A stretch of 64,000 bases of DNA. Source: CAVUCE01 sp963739985. GTDB taxonomy: Bacteria; Bacteroidota; Ignavibacteria; Ignavibacteriales; Ignavibacteriaceae. A program made the translations under genes and the position numbers. The notes beneath the pieces were generated by a model. That model made no database searches, was not told the origin of the DNA, and saw only the letters and a program-made list of their open reading frames with translations. Position 1 is the first letter of the stretch. Every line of letters starts with the position of its first letter. The stretch is taken from NCBI GenBank assembly GCA_963739985.1, contig CAVUCE010000022.1, positions 186,001-250,000 on the forward strand. The letters are read 5' to 3'. Positions 37,998 to 47,157 of the stretch are shown in pieces.

Positions 37998-38612
37998 TTA
38001 AACTTTTTCTTTAGAAGCAGCTATTGCAGATTTTAATATATTCGGATATGCCGAGCATCGACAAATATTCCCCGACATGCCTTCAATGATTTCTGATTCT
38101 GATGGTTCAGAATTTTTGATTAATATCGCCTCGGCAGCCATAATTTGTCCGGGTGTACAAAACCCGCACTGTAAACCATCATGATCGATAAAAGCTTTTT
38201 GAACCGGATGAAGTTTTTCACCTTTCATTAAACCTTCGATAGTAGTTACTTCCTTACCTTCAGCATCTAGAGCTAACATATGACAAGAATAAACAGCTTT
38301 CCCATCAAGCAATACTGTGCAAGAGCCACATTCACCTTGATTACAGGCTATCTTTGTTCCGGTTAAATTAAGTTCATTTCTTAAAACTTCAACTAATGTA
38401 GTTCTAGGTTCTACAAACTTTCTAACATACTTTCCGTTCACTTTTAATGAAAGTGCGATTTTCCCTTTAATTTCTTCTTCGGATTCATCTTCAATTTTTG
38501 ATGTAATTGTGTTTAGCCCTGGAACAAGCACATAACTGCCCACAACGCCAGAACCAACACCCTTTATAAAACTTCTTCTTGAAATAAATTTTGGTTTGAA
38601 TTTTTTACTCAT
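37998..38612 (-). CDS. Molybdenum hydroxylase, 2Fe-2S subunit with Tat signal
   Basis: 204 residues. The N-terminus has ISRRSFIKGVGSG followed by a hydrophobic stretch, a standard twin-arginine export signal. The mature part has the two [2Fe-2S] sites of the family: the plant-ferredoxin-like CNQGECGSC...C (about 94-117) and the helical CGFC...CRC (about 150-190). As in PaoABC, the Tat signal on this subunit would carry the folded, cofactor-loaded complex into the periplasm. First gene of the operon. The accessory genes for cofactor insertion are at 46.9-48.7 kb rather than here. Confidence 0.92.
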   Translation of the reverse strand: MSKKFKPKFISRRSFIKGVGSGVVGSYVLVPGLNTITSKIEDESEEEIKGKIALSLKVNGKYVRKFVEPRTTLVEVLRNELNLTGTKIACNQGECGSCTVLLDGKAVYSCHMLALDAEGKEVTTIEGLMKGEKLHPVQKAFIDHDGLQCGFCTPGQIMAAEAILIKNSEPSESEIIEGMSGNICRCSAYPNILKSAIAASKEKV

Positions 38613-38780
38613 TATTTCCCCTTAACAAAGTTTTGCAGAATTACTTTGTATCACTTGATTTAAAGTTATAAAATGAGACTTAATTAAACAAGAATTTTAT
38701 TTTTAATCCAAAAAATTCATTTGAAATAATTTTTTTGCCGAAGGGCAGATTTTCTTATTGGAAAACCCGGGTTTAAAATG

Positions 38781-38806
38781 AAAAACCCGGCGGATTACCG
38801 GGTTTT
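38781..38806. terminator. Terminator of the polysaccharide deacetylase gene
   Basis: AAAACCCGG (from 38782) pairs with CCGGGTTTT (38798-38806) across a short loop. A second palindrome (AAACCCGGGTTT, about 38763-38774) lies beside it. It follows the stop of the deacetylase gene (38832, minus strand) and precedes the molybdenum hydroxylase operon. Confidence 0.8.
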
Positions 38807-38831
38807 AAGTATAAACATTTATACAAGCTGG

Positions 38832-40496
38832 TTATTTTGCCAAAGTAAAATTATTTGTTTGGACCGGTGAATTTGGATTTGTATAAGATTCATCAACATC
38901 TCCGGTAGCCATACCAAGTATATTTTGAGTTACATTTGAATTACCTACGGTTATACTTATTGGATTTTGAAATACCCAATCCGGCTTATCAAATGAATTA
39001 GTTAATCCAACAAATCTCTTGGCAATCATTAATGCATCCAAGCTGTTTATATTATTATCGTTATTAACATCAGCAGCAAACTTTTGAAGGGTATCCAGAG
39101 TTTCATTTCCTATAAAATACTTTGCAATTTTTAATGCATCAATAGAATTTACACCATTCCATTCGTCACTTTTTGAAGCGGTAATTGTATAGTTACCTGC
39201 AGCAACAGTAGGAAAGTTATAATTACCATTTATATCCGTAGTCGTGGTTAGTGATGTGTTTCCATCAGAAAGTAAAACGGTAACATTTGCTAACGGTGAT
39301 TTGGAAGAATTATTATACAATACTGAACCGGAAACTGCATATTCAGCATTTCCTTTTCCATTTATTGTCACATCTCCGCCGTCAGGAATAATATTCATTC
39401 TTGCATAAGTAATTCCGTTATTAACAAAAGTATCAGAAGTTTGGATATTACCTGCTTGATTAACCGAAACGGATTGCCATGTTGAAGGAACTACAACATC
39501 TATTGTAAGCGGGAAGTTATAAATTGAATTATCTAAGTTATCTCCGGTTGATAAAACAATCTGATTAGATGAATTTGATTTTACTTGATAAAAGAAATTT
39601 TCTCTTTCTTTAACATATCGCGTAACATTACCAAGAGTTTCAACCCAAAGATCACCATTATCAGATTTTTGCTTTACCCATTCACAAAATGCCGTTAACC
39701 ACTCTGTAGAAATAGGATAATAAGAACCGGGCACATCTTTAAGCGAATCAAATGGAAAAACTTCGTGTGCAAGCATTATTGCCCATCTGCCTTGATCAAT
39801 TCCTTTTGTCTGAATTTTATTTTCATAATTTGTCAATTCATCCAAATCATCGCTGGTTGAATTTCTTGGAGTGCTAAAAGGAATATCGCTTGAGCTTACA
39901 TTGTACCATGTATTTCCAGAAATATCCGGCGGATTTGGTCCGTTTCCGCATCCTCTTACAGCTTCAAAATATTTTGAAGCCACTTGTTCTACAGTAGCAT
40001 TTTCAGCACAGTACGGATAAGCAGCAGTTATACATTTTTGCCCAGGAATTTCTTGTTCAATTATTTTTTTAGATTGCGCTAACTCGTAGGTAATTGTTTT
40101 TGGTGTATTTTCGTCTCCAACCGGCAAAGTTGTTAAATCCGGGTGTGTCATTGTATGTGCGCCAATTTCATGACCTTCAGCAGCCATTTGTCTAAATTCC
40201 GGCCAAGTGCCATATCGCCATATTCCCGGAAGATTATCGGTTACATAACCTGAAATCGCATAGAATGTGGCTTTAAATCCAAATTGATTCATAATAGGTA
40301 AAACAAAATCATATTGCGATTTAAAGCTATCATCAAAAGAAAAAGTATATGCAGCTTTTTTATTGCCGAACCATGTTTTTACAGATACATTCCCTATTGA
40401 TTGAGTACTTTGTGAATTAAAGTTTTTTTGTTGTGCATTTACTTGGGCAATTATAAAAGTTATAATTAAGAATAATAAAAACTGAAATTTCTTCAT
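38832..40496 (-). CDS. Secreted polysaccharide deacetylase with CnaB-like and dockerin-like domains
   Basis: 554 residues with a signal peptide (about 1-21). The NodB deacetylase domain (about 45-300) shows motif 1 as TFSFDDSF (Asp55-Asp56) and motif 2 as HTMTHPD. A beta linker follows (to about 390), then a carboxypeptidase-regulatory/CnaB-like fold (about 395-455; GSVLYNNSSKSPLANVTVLLSDG), then two dockerin-type calcium repeats (SIDALKIAKYFIG; DVNNDNNINSLDALMIAKRFVG). It would remove acetyl groups from a cell-wall or external polysaccharide. The dockerin pair may be a surface-binding module; no cohesin is visible in this window. Confidence 0.88.
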   Translation of the reverse strand: MKKFQFLLFLIITFIIAQVNAQQKNFNSQSTQSIGNVSVKTWFGNKKAAYTFSFDDSFKSQYDFVLPIMNQFGFKATFYAISGYVTDNLPGIWRYGTWPEFRQMAAEGHEIGAHTMTHPDLTTLPVGDENTPKTITYELAQSKKIIEQEIPGQKCITAAYPYCAENATVEQVASKYFEAVRGCGNGPNPPDISGNTWYNVSSSDIPFSTPRNSTSDDLDELTNYENKIQTKGIDQGRWAIMLAHEVFPFDSLKDVPGSYYPISTEWLTAFCEWVKQKSDNGDLWVETLGNVTRYVKERENFFYQVKSNSSNQIVLSTGDNLDNSIYNFPLTIDVVVPSTWQSVSVNQAGNIQTSDTFVNNGITYARMNIIPDGGDVTINGKGNAEYAVSGSVLYNNSSKSPLANVTVLLSDGNTSLTTTTDINGNYNFPTVAAGNYTITASKSDEWNGVNSIDALKIAKYFIGNETLDTLQKFAADVNNDNNINSLDALMIAKRFVGLTNSFDKPDWVFQNPISITVGNSNVTQNILGMATGDVDESYTNPNSPVQTNNFTLAK

Positions 40497-40794
40497 TATA
40501 AATCCTTAGTTAGAAATCTTATTATAAACTGGAATTGAAAATATTTTTATAAATATTTTACTCAAATTTTTGCCTTATTCTCAGATAGGGAATATTAATT
40601 TGAGACATCTAATTACTTTCAAATCGTCAAAATGCCGTATTTTTTGATTAAATAGTTATTTATACTCGCATTTTTTATTTTTACGTATATAGTAATTCAA
40701 ATTATAAGCCAAACATTTTGCACTATTGATTTTTATATATTGAATAACTAAATCTTACGTTAAACGATTCTTTGGAAATTATAAAAAGGGTTTT

Positions 40795-41700
40795 ATGAAG
40801 GTTGGAATTATAGGACTTGGAAATATTGCCGAAAAAGCATACTTACCTATTACTTGTAATGATGAAAATATTACTCCGGTGTTTTGTACCAGGAATGGAA
40901 AAAAACTTGAACAATTAGCCAAACGCTATAGAGTTTCTGAGTTTACTAAAAACTTAGACGAATTGATGACTAAAAATATTGAAGCGGCATTTGTTCATGC
41001 AGCAACTTCAGCGCATTATAAAATTGTAAAAAAATTATTAGAGAATGGAATTCATGTTTATGTTGACAAGCCACTTTCATATTCTCTAAATGAATCCGAG
41101 GAACTAACTAAAATTGCTAACGAAAATAAAAAAATTCTGTTTGTCGGATTCAATCGAAGACATGCACCTATGTATAAAGAGATATACAATCAAGCAAAGC
41201 CTGAAATTATAATAATGCAAAAGAACAGAGTAAATACTCCGGGAGATTTAAGAGAATTTGTTCTTGATGATTTCATTCATGTTATAGATACTGTAAGATA
41301 TCTTTCAAAGACTGCGATAGAAGACTTAAGTGTAAATTTTATAAAAAGCGGAAATCAATTTTCAACTATTGCTGTACAAATGTTTGGCAAAAATTTTAGC
41401 GCTTATGCTTTAATGAATAGAGACAATGGTTTAACTGAAGAGAAATTAGAAGTCATGCAGAGCGGCAAAAAATGGAGTGCGAATGATTTAAATTCAATTT
41501 CATTTTTTGAAAATGACAATATTAAAATATCAAATTTTAACGATTGGGATTCTACTCTTTATCGGCGTGGATTTAACGGAATAATAAATGAGTTTATAAA
41601 TCTCGTTAAGTCGGGTTTTTTAAAATCCAATGCAGAGGACGCACTTATTACTCACAATTTGTGCGAACGAATAATAGAAAAAATAAATATAGCATTGTAA
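40795..41700 (+). CDS. Gfo/Idh/MocA family NAD(P)-dependent oxidoreductase
   Basis: 301 residues. The N-terminal Rossmann motif GIIGLGNIAEKAYLP and the EKP-like motif HVYVDKPLSYSLNE (Lys in DKP) identify the family, which oxidises or reduces sugars and related alcohols with NAD(P). The C-terminal half matches the family's beta-sheet dimerisation domain. The substrate is unknown and no sugar operon surrounds it. AAAAGGG stands a few bases before the ATG. It ends 6 bp from the convergent gene at 41707, with no hairpin between. Confidence 0.85.
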   Translation: MKVGIIGLGNIAEKAYLPITCNDENITPVFCTRNGKKLEQLAKRYRVSEFTKNLDELMTKNIEAAFVHAATSAHYKIVKKLLENGIHVYVDKPLSYSLNESEELTKIANENKKILFVGFNRRHAPMYKEIYNQAKPEIIIMQKNRVNTPGDLREFVLDDFIHVIDTVRYLSKTAIEDLSVNFIKSGNQFSTIAVQMFGKNFSAYALMNRDNGLTEEKLEVMQSGKKWSANDLNSISFFENDNIKISNFNDWDSTLYRRGFNGIINEFINLVKSGFLKSNAEDALITHNLCERIIEKINIAL

Positions 41701-41706
41701 AATAAA

Positions 41707-42147
41707 TCAACAAATTTGAGACAAATCAAGCGATTTATTCTTACTTTTGCTTACTAGATTTATATATGTGCAAGCCAAGGATTCTTTTCCCATCCCCAGG
41801 ATTGAACTGATTAAACTCAATGCTTCAACAAGTTCGTCAGATTCATATTTTTGCATTAAGCACTTCCATATTGATTCTTCCAAAACATTGAACACCGTGT
41901 GAACTTCGTGAAAATCGAAACCTGCTTCAAATCTTTGTTTTGCAATTGCGGCAGAGTATTCAATAATATCAATCATGCTTTTGCTTTTTACACAAGAAAA
42001 AGTTAGCTCAAATAATTTGTTAAGTCTTTCTTTGTTTTCATTTTTTGTGGATTTTGCATAATGTGTAAGGTTGGCTCTCTCAAGCGAATCGGCGGCAACC
42101 GACATAATTTTATCTTTATTTGCTTCTAAAAATTCTAATAAACTCAT
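41707..42147 (-). CDS. RsbRD_N-like sensory domain protein
   Basis: 146 residues, all helical. The features (LLEFLEANKDKIMSVAADSL at the start, RFEAGFDFHEVHTVFNVLEESIW in the middle) match the RsbT co-antagonist RsbRD N-terminal domain (globin-like). There is no STAS or kinase output domain, so it is a stand-alone input domain. It probably acts in the cytoplasm in a signalling relay, with no partner gene nearby. Confidence 0.6.
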   Translation of the reverse strand: MSLLEFLEANKDKIMSVAADSLERANLTHYAKSTKNENKERLNKLFELTFSCVKSKSMIDIIEYSAAIAKQRFEAGFDFHEVHTVFNVLEESIWKCLMQKYESDELVEALSLISSILGMGKESLACTYINLVSKSKNKSLDLSQIC

Positions 42148-42237
42148 TACATTTCCCCTTAAAAGTTACATACTAAACTTACTAAAAGTACAATTAAGTA
42201 TTCTAAAATTTTTCCAAAAAGTAAATGCAGAATTTTA

Positions 42238-42870
42238 TTACAGTAAATCAGTAAGCTTATCGTAAACTAAAGCACCGGAGGTTTGCAAGCGAGTTTTTGT
42301 TTGATGCCCGTTGGCAATTAATACGCAATCAGCACCTATTTCTTTTGCAACTTCATAATCGTGTAAAGTATCGCCGATAAGTAATATTGAATTGCTTTTC
42401 CCATTAAGATTTTTTACTAAGTTTTTTCCTTGTTGAACTTTACTTGAAGCGTATATATTATCTAATCCAGCAAGATATTTAAAGTATGATTTAAGGTTAT
42501 AATTTCCAACAACTTCCAAAAGAGTATCATTAGAATAAGCCGATAAAATTGACTGCTCTTTTCCGAATTCCAAAACATTGGCCAGAACTTCCTCTACACC
42601 ATCGTGCAAATTCGCTTCTTCCCTTCTCAACTCGTATTCTTCAATCCATTCTTTGCCTAATATTTCAAATGAATATTTTGAAAAATCCAGCCCTGCTTCG
42701 GAATAATAATCTTTAACAGGAAATGTGAATATTTCACGATATTTTTGTTTGGTAAGTGGAGAAAGCTCTCGCTTGATCAGGATATTGTTTATAATATCAA
42801 GACATAGATCAAGATCATCGAACAAAGTCCCATTCCAATCCCAAATAATATGTTCATAATTTTTTAGCAT
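42238..42870 (-). CDS. HAD family phosphatase (phosphoglycolate phosphatase-like)
   Basis: The ATG at 42870 is preferred to an in-frame TTG at 42882. The 210-residue protein has HAD motif I DWNGTLFDD (Asp11), motif II near LSAYSN, and motif IV LIGDTLHDYEVAKEIGADCVLIANG. The Asn in DWNGT is common in one branch of HAD phosphatases with a helical cap (here about 15-90). It likely hydrolyses a small phosphate ester; which one is unknown. Confidence 0.85.
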   Translation of the reverse strand: MLKNYEHIIWDWNGTLFDDLDLCLDIINNILIKRELSPLTKQKYREIFTFPVKDYYSEAGLDFSKYSFEILGKEWIEEYELRREEANLHDGVEEVLANVLEFGKEQSILSAYSNDTLLEVVGNYNLKSYFKYLAGLDNIYASSKVQQGKNLVKNLNGKSNSILLIGDTLHDYEVAKEIGADCVLIANGHQTKTRLQTSGALVYDKLTDLL

Positions 42871-42950
42871 AATGAAGCGCAAAAATAATAAAATTTTATG
42901 AATTGAGTTAAAACAAGTAAAGATTATTTGAGGATAAAATTTGAGTTTTA

Positions 42951-43217
42951 CTAAAAAACTATTTTAACACTTGGATCTTTTTCTAACTTTTCAAATATCA
43001 AGTCTCTAACAATTTCATTTGGAACTTCCAGTTGCAAATTTAGACTGTAGTACTTTCCGTTTCTACTTATATTTGAAGGTGTTACATCATATTCTAAACC
43101 AGAAACAGCCATCTCTATCGCATTAAGAATTTTCTCAACATCATCTCCTATTACACGGTAAGACCATTTACAAGGATATGTAATTTCCGGTTTTTTACTA
43201 TTTGAATCTAAAAGCAT
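42951..43217 (-). CDS. DUF493 (YbeD-like) small protein
   Basis: 88 residues. The core (YPCKWSYRVIGDDVEKILNAI ... YSLNLQLEVPNEIVRDLIFEKLEKDPSVKIVF) matches the DUF493/UPF0250 ferredoxin-like fold, an ACT-like small domain of unknown, possibly regulatory, function. Cytoplasmic. It may be transcribed together with the HAD gene (80-bp gap). Confidence 0.85.
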   Translation of the reverse strand: MLLDSNSKKPEITYPCKWSYRVIGDDVEKILNAIEMAVSGLEYDVTPSNISRNGKYYSLNLQLEVPNEIVRDLIFEKLEKDPSVKIVF

Positions 43218-43846
43218 TTGATATTTAAATTTAATTTAAGATAACTATGATAACGTTTGTAAAACTGGTTAAGTCAGATTCTGTTTACAATAAGTTAATA
43301 TAATTTTAATAATCTGTTTATATATGATTTGAAGCATTGTTGTAGTTTTAACCTATAAAATTTAGAGTATTAATATGTATTTTAGCTTAGTTATAACAAC
43401 TTACTTCTTGAGTATTTTTGGCGCCTTCTGGATATTGGATGCAAGAGCAAACAACAATCAAATTAAAGATGCAAAATAAATTATTCAAGTTTAATTTAGA
43501 AATATTAGAAAATGTCTTTTATATATTTAAATGGCATTAATTCCTTACAATAACCTGTTAAATCTCTCCACTCAATTTGATTCTAACCGCCTATTTTAAG
43601 AATTTTACATTTATTCTATATAATTTAATTCTTTCGTAAAAAGATTTAAGGATTTATCCAGTCTTTTTCTCTCTAAGGCTCAAAGTTTTATGTTTTTGTA
43701 CAAACAATTTATAGTTCTTAATGAACTATTATCCAGGGGAATAGGTTTTAAGATAAAATAATATCTCATTTTCAAAAATTCTTATTGAATATTAGAGCCA
43801 AATATTTTCGGGAAAAATAAATAATAATAAATAAGGAGTAATAGTT
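43218..43846. other. Gene-poor stretch with one possible small frame
   Basis: AT-rich. It contains a possible 34-codon membrane peptide at 43375-43479; nothing else is visible apart from the promoter region of the DUF3078 gene, which starts at 43847 with a GGAG site. Confidence 0.45.
43375..43479 (+). CDS. Possible 34-residue membrane peptide
   Basis: ATG at 43375, TAA at 43477-43479. The product has one hydrophobic helix (YFSLVITTYFLSIFGAFWIL) and a charged tail (DARANNNQIKDAK), the usual plan of a small inner-membrane peptide. No ribosome site and no recognised family. Confidence 0.3.
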   Translation: MYFSLVITTYFLSIFGAFWILDARANNNQIKDAK

Positions 43847-44689
43847 ATGAAGAAAATAATTCCTATAATTATTTTCATATTTGCAATTTCTATTTACGCA
43901 CAGACTGATACTGCAAAAGTTGAAACATGGACCGGCTCCGGTACTGCAGGATTAAATATTAATCAAGTTGCATTCAGTGATTGGTCACAAGGTGGAGACA
44001 ATACATTTGCATGGACAATATTCGGCAATTTTTCAGCAAGTTATAACTCAGAGCCATGGAATCTTAAGAATAGTTTAAAAATTGCATATGGTAGGACAAA
44101 ACTTGGCAACGCGGATTTTAGAACAAACGATAATGAACTATACCTCGAAAGTGTTTTATCTTATGATGTAGGTTGGCTGGTCGATCCGTATTTCAGTAAT
44201 ACTGTTAGAACATCTGTTTCGAATGGATACGATTATAAAGTAACTCCAACAGTTCAAACGGCAGCTTTTTTCGATCCCGGTTATGTTACTCAAAGTTTAG
44301 GATTCAGTTATAATAAATCTAAAATTGTCACAACTCGTTTAGGTTTAGCTTTGCAGGAAACATTCACAAATAAGTTCCGTCAATATTCTGATGATCCGGA
44401 TACACAAAATAAAATTGAAGCTTTTAAATTGGATACAGGTTTAGAATCTGTAACAGAAGCAAATCTTAATCTTGATACAAATATTTTATTTAACAGTAAA
44501 TTAAGACTGTTCACAAGATTCAATTCACTCGATGTTTGGGACGTTAGATGGGACAATACTATTACCGCAAAAGTTAACAGTTACTTAAATGTAAACTTAA
44601 ATGTACTTGTGATTTATCAAAAAGATCAATCGCCCAAAACTCAGCTAAAAGAAGGTTTGCAACTTGGATTAACTTATACTTTATTTTAG
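43847..44689 (+). CDS. DUF3078 outer-membrane protein
   Basis: 280 residues with a signal peptide (about 1-18, ending IYAQ) and beta-barrel-like alternation of aromatic and polar residues to the last residue (LGLTYTLF, with a terminal aromatic as in outer-membrane proteins). The N-terminal block AGLNINQVAFSDWSQGGDNTFAW is the signature of DUF3078, common in Bacteroidota and relatives. Function unknown. A GGAG site precedes the start and a strong terminator follows. Confidence 0.88.
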   Translation: MKKIIPIIIFIFAISIYAQTDTAKVETWTGSGTAGLNINQVAFSDWSQGGDNTFAWTIFGNFSASYNSEPWNLKNSLKIAYGRTKLGNADFRTNDNELYLESVLSYDVGWLVDPYFSNTVRTSVSNGYDYKVTPTVQTAAFFDPGYVTQSLGFSYNKSKIVTTRLGLALQETFTNKFRQYSDDPDTQNKIEAFKLDTGLESVTEANLNLDTNILFNSKLRLFTRFNSLDVWDVRWDNTITAKVNSYLNVNLNVLVIYQKDQSPKTQLKEGLQLGLTYTLF

Positions 44690-44695
44690 TCTAAT

Positions 44696-44724
44696 AATAC
44701 CCGGTGCTTTAAACACCGGGTATT
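44696..44724. terminator. Bidirectional intrinsic terminator
   Basis: AATACCCGGTG (44696-44706) pairs perfectly with CACCGGGTATT (44714-44724), loop of 7. It lies between the convergent genes ending at 44689 and 44725. Confidence 0.9.
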
Positions 44725-45594
44725 TTAAATTGTTATCGGTTTTACATTAAGATCGATAGAAATTTTATAATCTTCAATCGCCCCCTCAAAAGCACCGATT
44801 TTTTCTTTTGCCAATCCACGGTTATTAAATACTTCAGGATATTTAAGATTTAGATTTATGGCTTTAGTATAATCCTCAATTGCTCCGTAATAATCTTCAT
44901 TATTATATTTTGCCACAGCTCTATTATTATATAGAGTTCCAAATTCTTGATGTAATTCAATCGCTTTACTGTAATCATTTATTGCGCCAACAAAATCACC
45001 AATTTCATTTTTAACAATTCCCCTATTATTATAAGCTAAGATGTATTCAGAATTAAGTTCGATTGCTAAAGATAAATCCTCAATAGCTTGGTTATAATAT
45101 CCAAGAATTGCTTTAGTACATCCTCTTTTATAGTAAGCCGCATCAAAAGATGAATTACATTTTATTGCGTTATTATAAATTGTAATTGCTTCAATGTAAT
45201 TACCACTTAAAGCAGCAACATCAGCTTTACTTTTATAAGCCGCAGCGCAATCTGGATTATAATTTATCGCAGCATCAAAATCCTTTATTGCGGCATCCAA
45301 ATCTCCTAATTCACATTTCGCATTTCCGCGTCGAACATACAAAATATCAACATCAGGTTTTAAGTTTATCGCTTTTGTATATTCTGAAATTGCGCCGTGA
45401 TAATCATGGTTTAATAGTTTTAGTTCACCTTGCTTCAAAAATCTTTCTGCTTTAATAAAAATTCGCTTATTATAAGGAATATTGATTTCACTATTTAATG
45501 GTTCTTTTTTAATATTTGAGTTCAAACATTCCGGTGAACCATAAAGTTGAAAAAATGAAGATGCTTTTAACGAAAATGTTTCCCCCTTAAACAT
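44725..45594 (-). CDS. TPR repeat protein
   Basis: 289 residues: a 50-residue N-terminal part without repeats and then about seven 34-residue TPR units from about 52 to the end (A.S.YTKAINLKPD..LYVRRG.AK type, with YNNRG in several). TPR arrays bind partner proteins. There is no clear signal peptide, so the location is uncertain. It is alone in its unit and its partner is unknown. Confidence 0.82.
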   Translation of the reverse strand: MFKGETFSLKASSFFQLYGSPECLNSNIKKEPLNSEINIPYNKRIFIKAERFLKQGELKLLNHDYHGAISEYTKAINLKPDVDILYVRRGNAKCELGDLDAAIKDFDAAINYNPDCAAAYKSKADVAALSGNYIEAITIYNNAIKCNSSFDAAYYKRGCTKAILGYYNQAIEDLSLAIELNSEYILAYNNRGIVKNEIGDFVGAINDYSKAIELHQEFGTLYNNRAVAKYNNEDYYGAIEDYTKAINLNLKYPEVFNNRGLAKEKIGAFEGAIEDYKISIDLNVKPITI

Positions 45595-45797
45595 AATTCA
45601 CCATAATTTTTGAATTTTTTGTGTTCTGTTTTTTAAAAACATTCATTTCAATTGTATTAATGTTGTAGATTTTGCTAAGTGCCAAGATAATAGAATAGTT
45701 ATGAGGATTAACAAATTTTCTCTTAAGTGCGATATTTTTAGACAAATAGACTTAGAAACAGATAAGCGGTAGGCTTAACATATTATTATAAAACAGA

Positions 45798-46856
45798 TTA
45801 TTGCCTTTTAGGGTTTAAGAATTGATCAAGATTGTAACCAAGACTTGTTATTTTTGTAAAATTATCTTTTACATATTTTATAATAAGATTTATTGGAACT
45901 GATCTAGTAAATCCGTACCGGATTAGATTTTTGCTTTCCGCATACATTTCTCCTTTATAAGGAACTTTAGAATTATATTTTATACTATCTGCAGAATATC
46001 GCGGGGCTAAAAAATTGAACTCTTCAGAGTTCATAGCTTGTACCATTCCGACAAATTCAAAATTTGGCAAGCCATTACTGACAGCAAGTATAACTCCGCC
46101 GCTGAATCCATGATTTATAACAGCATCAACCATAAAACCACCGTACTCATCTTTTCTTGGAGAACTCACAACTCCGCGCGTCAGCATTTTTGTATTAAAC
46201 GGATAACCCATCAAATAAAGGTAATTTCCCCAATCAAGTTCTAGTGAGTTTCCTATTGGAAATTCTAAAACCGGTACAGATGATAATTGCTTCGTTAAAA
46301 TTTCTTTACCGAGTAATGCTATATCCGAGTTTTTATCTTCAAGAATTAAATCAACCTCACCAATTCCGGGTACTTCCGGAACATAAATAGATTGCTTTAA
46401 TTTAATTGAAACCTGGTTAATATTATCGCTGTAAAATCCAAGCGGATCTGAATAGTATGTAATTATTGTATCCGGAAAATCAATAACGTGCGCGCATGTT
46501 AAAAATAAAACTTTGTTATTTTGATTAGCAATTATTATTGAAGTTCCGGATGAAGTTTCTTCTTTATTTAAAATTTTAACAAAGCTATTTTTTAACAAAG
46601 AATCCGTAAGATTCTGTTTTTTAATCTTCATCTCTTCAGAGAAAACGATACTTTTATAAAAAACCTGGCTATTTATTAACTTAATACTTTTCGCAACTTT
46701 ATTAAGAGCTTCAGATACGTTGAGGTCAATAAATTCAGATTCATATTTTTTATCATTTAATGATCGGTAGGACACAGTGTTGGAACTGACAGAGCAGGCA
46801 GAAAAATAAGTGATTATAATTGAGATTATCAAATAAGTAAATAAATATTTTTTCAC
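45798..46856 (-). CDS. Trypsin-like serine protease lipoprotein
   Basis: 352 residues. The lipobox YFSAC gives lipid attachment at Cys21, so the protein is exported and membrane-anchored. The chymotrypsin-fold triad is readable as His123 (TCAHV), Asp178 (NSDIALLG) and Ser252 (HGFSGGV). There is no PDZ domain, so it is not a normal DegP/HtrA. The last 70 residues form a helical tail. It lies between the TPR gene and the molybdenum accessory genes with no evident operon link, so its substrate is unknown. Confidence 0.78.
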   Translation of the reverse strand: MKKYLFTYLIISIIITYFSACSVSSNTVSYRSLNDKKYESEFIDLNVSEALNKVAKSIKLINSQVFYKSIVFSEEMKIKKQNLTDSLLKNSFVKILNKEETSSGTSIIIANQNNKVLFLTCAHVIDFPDTIITYYSDPLGFYSDNINQVSIKLKQSIYVPEVPGIGEVDLILEDKNSDIALLGKEILTKQLSSVPVLEFPIGNSLELDWGNYLYLMGYPFNTKMLTRGVVSSPRKDEYGGFMVDAVINHGFSGGVILAVSNGLPNFEFVGMVQAMNSEEFNFLAPRYSADSIKYNSKVPYKGEMYAESKNLIRYGFTRSVPINLIIKYVKDNFTKITSLGYNLDQFLNPKRQ

Positions 46857-46914
46857 AATTACCCCAAGTTATGATCACCTTTTTAAGAAATGCATATTGA
46901 TATTTTATTACTAA

Positions 46915-47157
46915 TTAAACAGGTAAGAATAGTTTTACCTTATCATGATCCTTTAAAGTTGAAGCTCGTTTTGCATCTTTTTCGTTTACATGTACATAGA
47001 TAAATGGTTCATATTCTTTTTTGATATTAAGATGTTTTAAAAGATCTGAAACAGTAGATTCAGCATCAATGAGCATTGAATTTTGACTGCCCATATCATC
47101 ATAGTTTAACGATCCAACTATTTCGAGATATATTGTAATCAGTTCGTCGTCAATCAT
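46915..47157 (-). CDS. MoaD/ThiS-like beta-grasp protein without terminal Gly-Gly
   Basis: 80 residues with the MoaD/ThiS pattern (ITIYLEIVGSL ... STVSDLLKHLNI ... FIYVHVNEKDAKRASTLKDHDKVKLFLPV). Sulfur carriers of this family must end in Gly-Gly for adenylation and thiocarboxylate formation. This one stops after LFLPV, and no glycine pair follows in any frame, so a normal carrier role is excluded unless a C-terminal extension is supplied otherwise. Its ATG overlaps the stop of xdhC (ATGA), so translation is coupled, which ties it to molybdenum cofactor handling. Confidence 0.75.
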   Translation of the reverse strand: MIDDELITIYLEIVGSLNYDDMGSQNSMLIDAESTVSDLLKHLNIKKEYEPFIYVHVNEKDAKRASTLKDHDKVKLFLPV

